DNA from: Eopsaltria australis
Taxonomy: Eukaryota > Chordata > Aves > Passeriformes > Petroicidae
Assembly: GCA_034509425.1 (NCBI GenBank)
Contig: JAVTVJ010000975.1
Coordinates: forward strand, 310,001 to 374,000
Direction of reading: 5' to 3'
Length of the DNA: 64,000 bases
The stretch's first letter is position 1. Each line of letters starts with the position of its first letter. This document shows positions 63,791 through 64,000 of this stretch, piece after piece. The notes below the pieces were generated by a model. The model did no database searches, was not told the origin of the DNA, and saw only the letters and a program-made list of their open reading frames with translations. The translations under genes and the position numbers were made by a program.

Positions 63791-64000
63791 GCCGAAGAAA
63801 AGCCACCCCAGCAGCACAGAGAGCTCAGGAAAACCCAGGAATGAGCCCTGAGGGATGGGGTTTGCTCCCTGTTTAGGGGCCAGCTGTCTCCCAGCCCCTC
63901 GTTTGCATCCATCCCTCCCTCTCTCCCTCCCTCTGCCCACGTGGGCCTCATTCCCGAGCCCATTCCAAACGATATTTTTTCCCAAGCATGTGCCACACGA

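Larger units (their letters stand above)
56020..64000 (-). other. RSRC1: RSRC1 intronic sequence
   Basis: No further RSRC1 exon (basic, RS-rich or Glu/Lys-rich coiled coil) was recognised upstream of 56019, so this 8 kb appears to be one intron. It contains CR1 copies, tandem repeats, a CpG-rich patch, a fold-back element and AT-rich enhancer-like blocks listed separately. A small missed exon cannot be excluded. Confidence 0.6.

Overview
This window is vertebrate, and almost certainly avian, nuclear DNA. It has split genes with GT-AG introns, compact intergenic gaps, CpG-island promoters and about twenty truncated copies of the CR1 LINE typical of birds; I see no mammalian SINEs. Five genes are recognised by translating exons and checking that splice phases join in frame. 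Their order matches the human 3q25.32 block RSRC1-MLF1-GFM1-(LXN)-RARRES1, read here in the opposite direction. The bird species cannot be named from the sequence alone.

Layout. 1-5230 is intergenic, with one CR1 copy and a C-rich minisatellite. RARRES1 (+, CDS 5403-12147, 6 exons) follows. GFM1 (-, CDS 30273-15083, 18 exons) converges on it, and GFM1 intron 13 holds the whole of LXN (+, CDS 18463-22826, 6 exons) on the opposite strand. MLF1 (-, CDS 43934-32928, 7 exons) lies upstream of GFM1. From 44.3 to about 53.1 kb is intergenic. The last three coding exons of RSRC1 (-, 56019-54072) come next, and 56020-64000 appears to be a large RSRC1 intron whose upstream exons are outside the window.

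Gene relationships. RARRES1 and LXN are paralogues of the latexin (two cystatin-like domains) family. Their internal exons 2-5 have identical lengths (63, 175, 137 and 63 nt), direct evidence of tandem gene duplication. GFM1 encodes mitochondrial elongation factor G1; its promoter carries ETS/GABP and NRF-1-like sites, as expected for a nuclear gene for mitochondrial translation. MLF1 encodes myeloid leukemia factor 1 with a preserved 14-3-3-type serine motif. RSRC1 encodes an SR-related splicing factor.

No wholly new gene system was found. The features most worth checking are a triplicated splice donor in RARRES1 intron 4, inverted CR1 copies flanking GFM1 exon 3, the near-abutting antisense end of LXN and GFM1 exon 13, a fold-back element at 59.7-59.9 kb, an unclassified dispersed repeat in two copies, and several AT-rich enhancer-like blocks near RSRC1.
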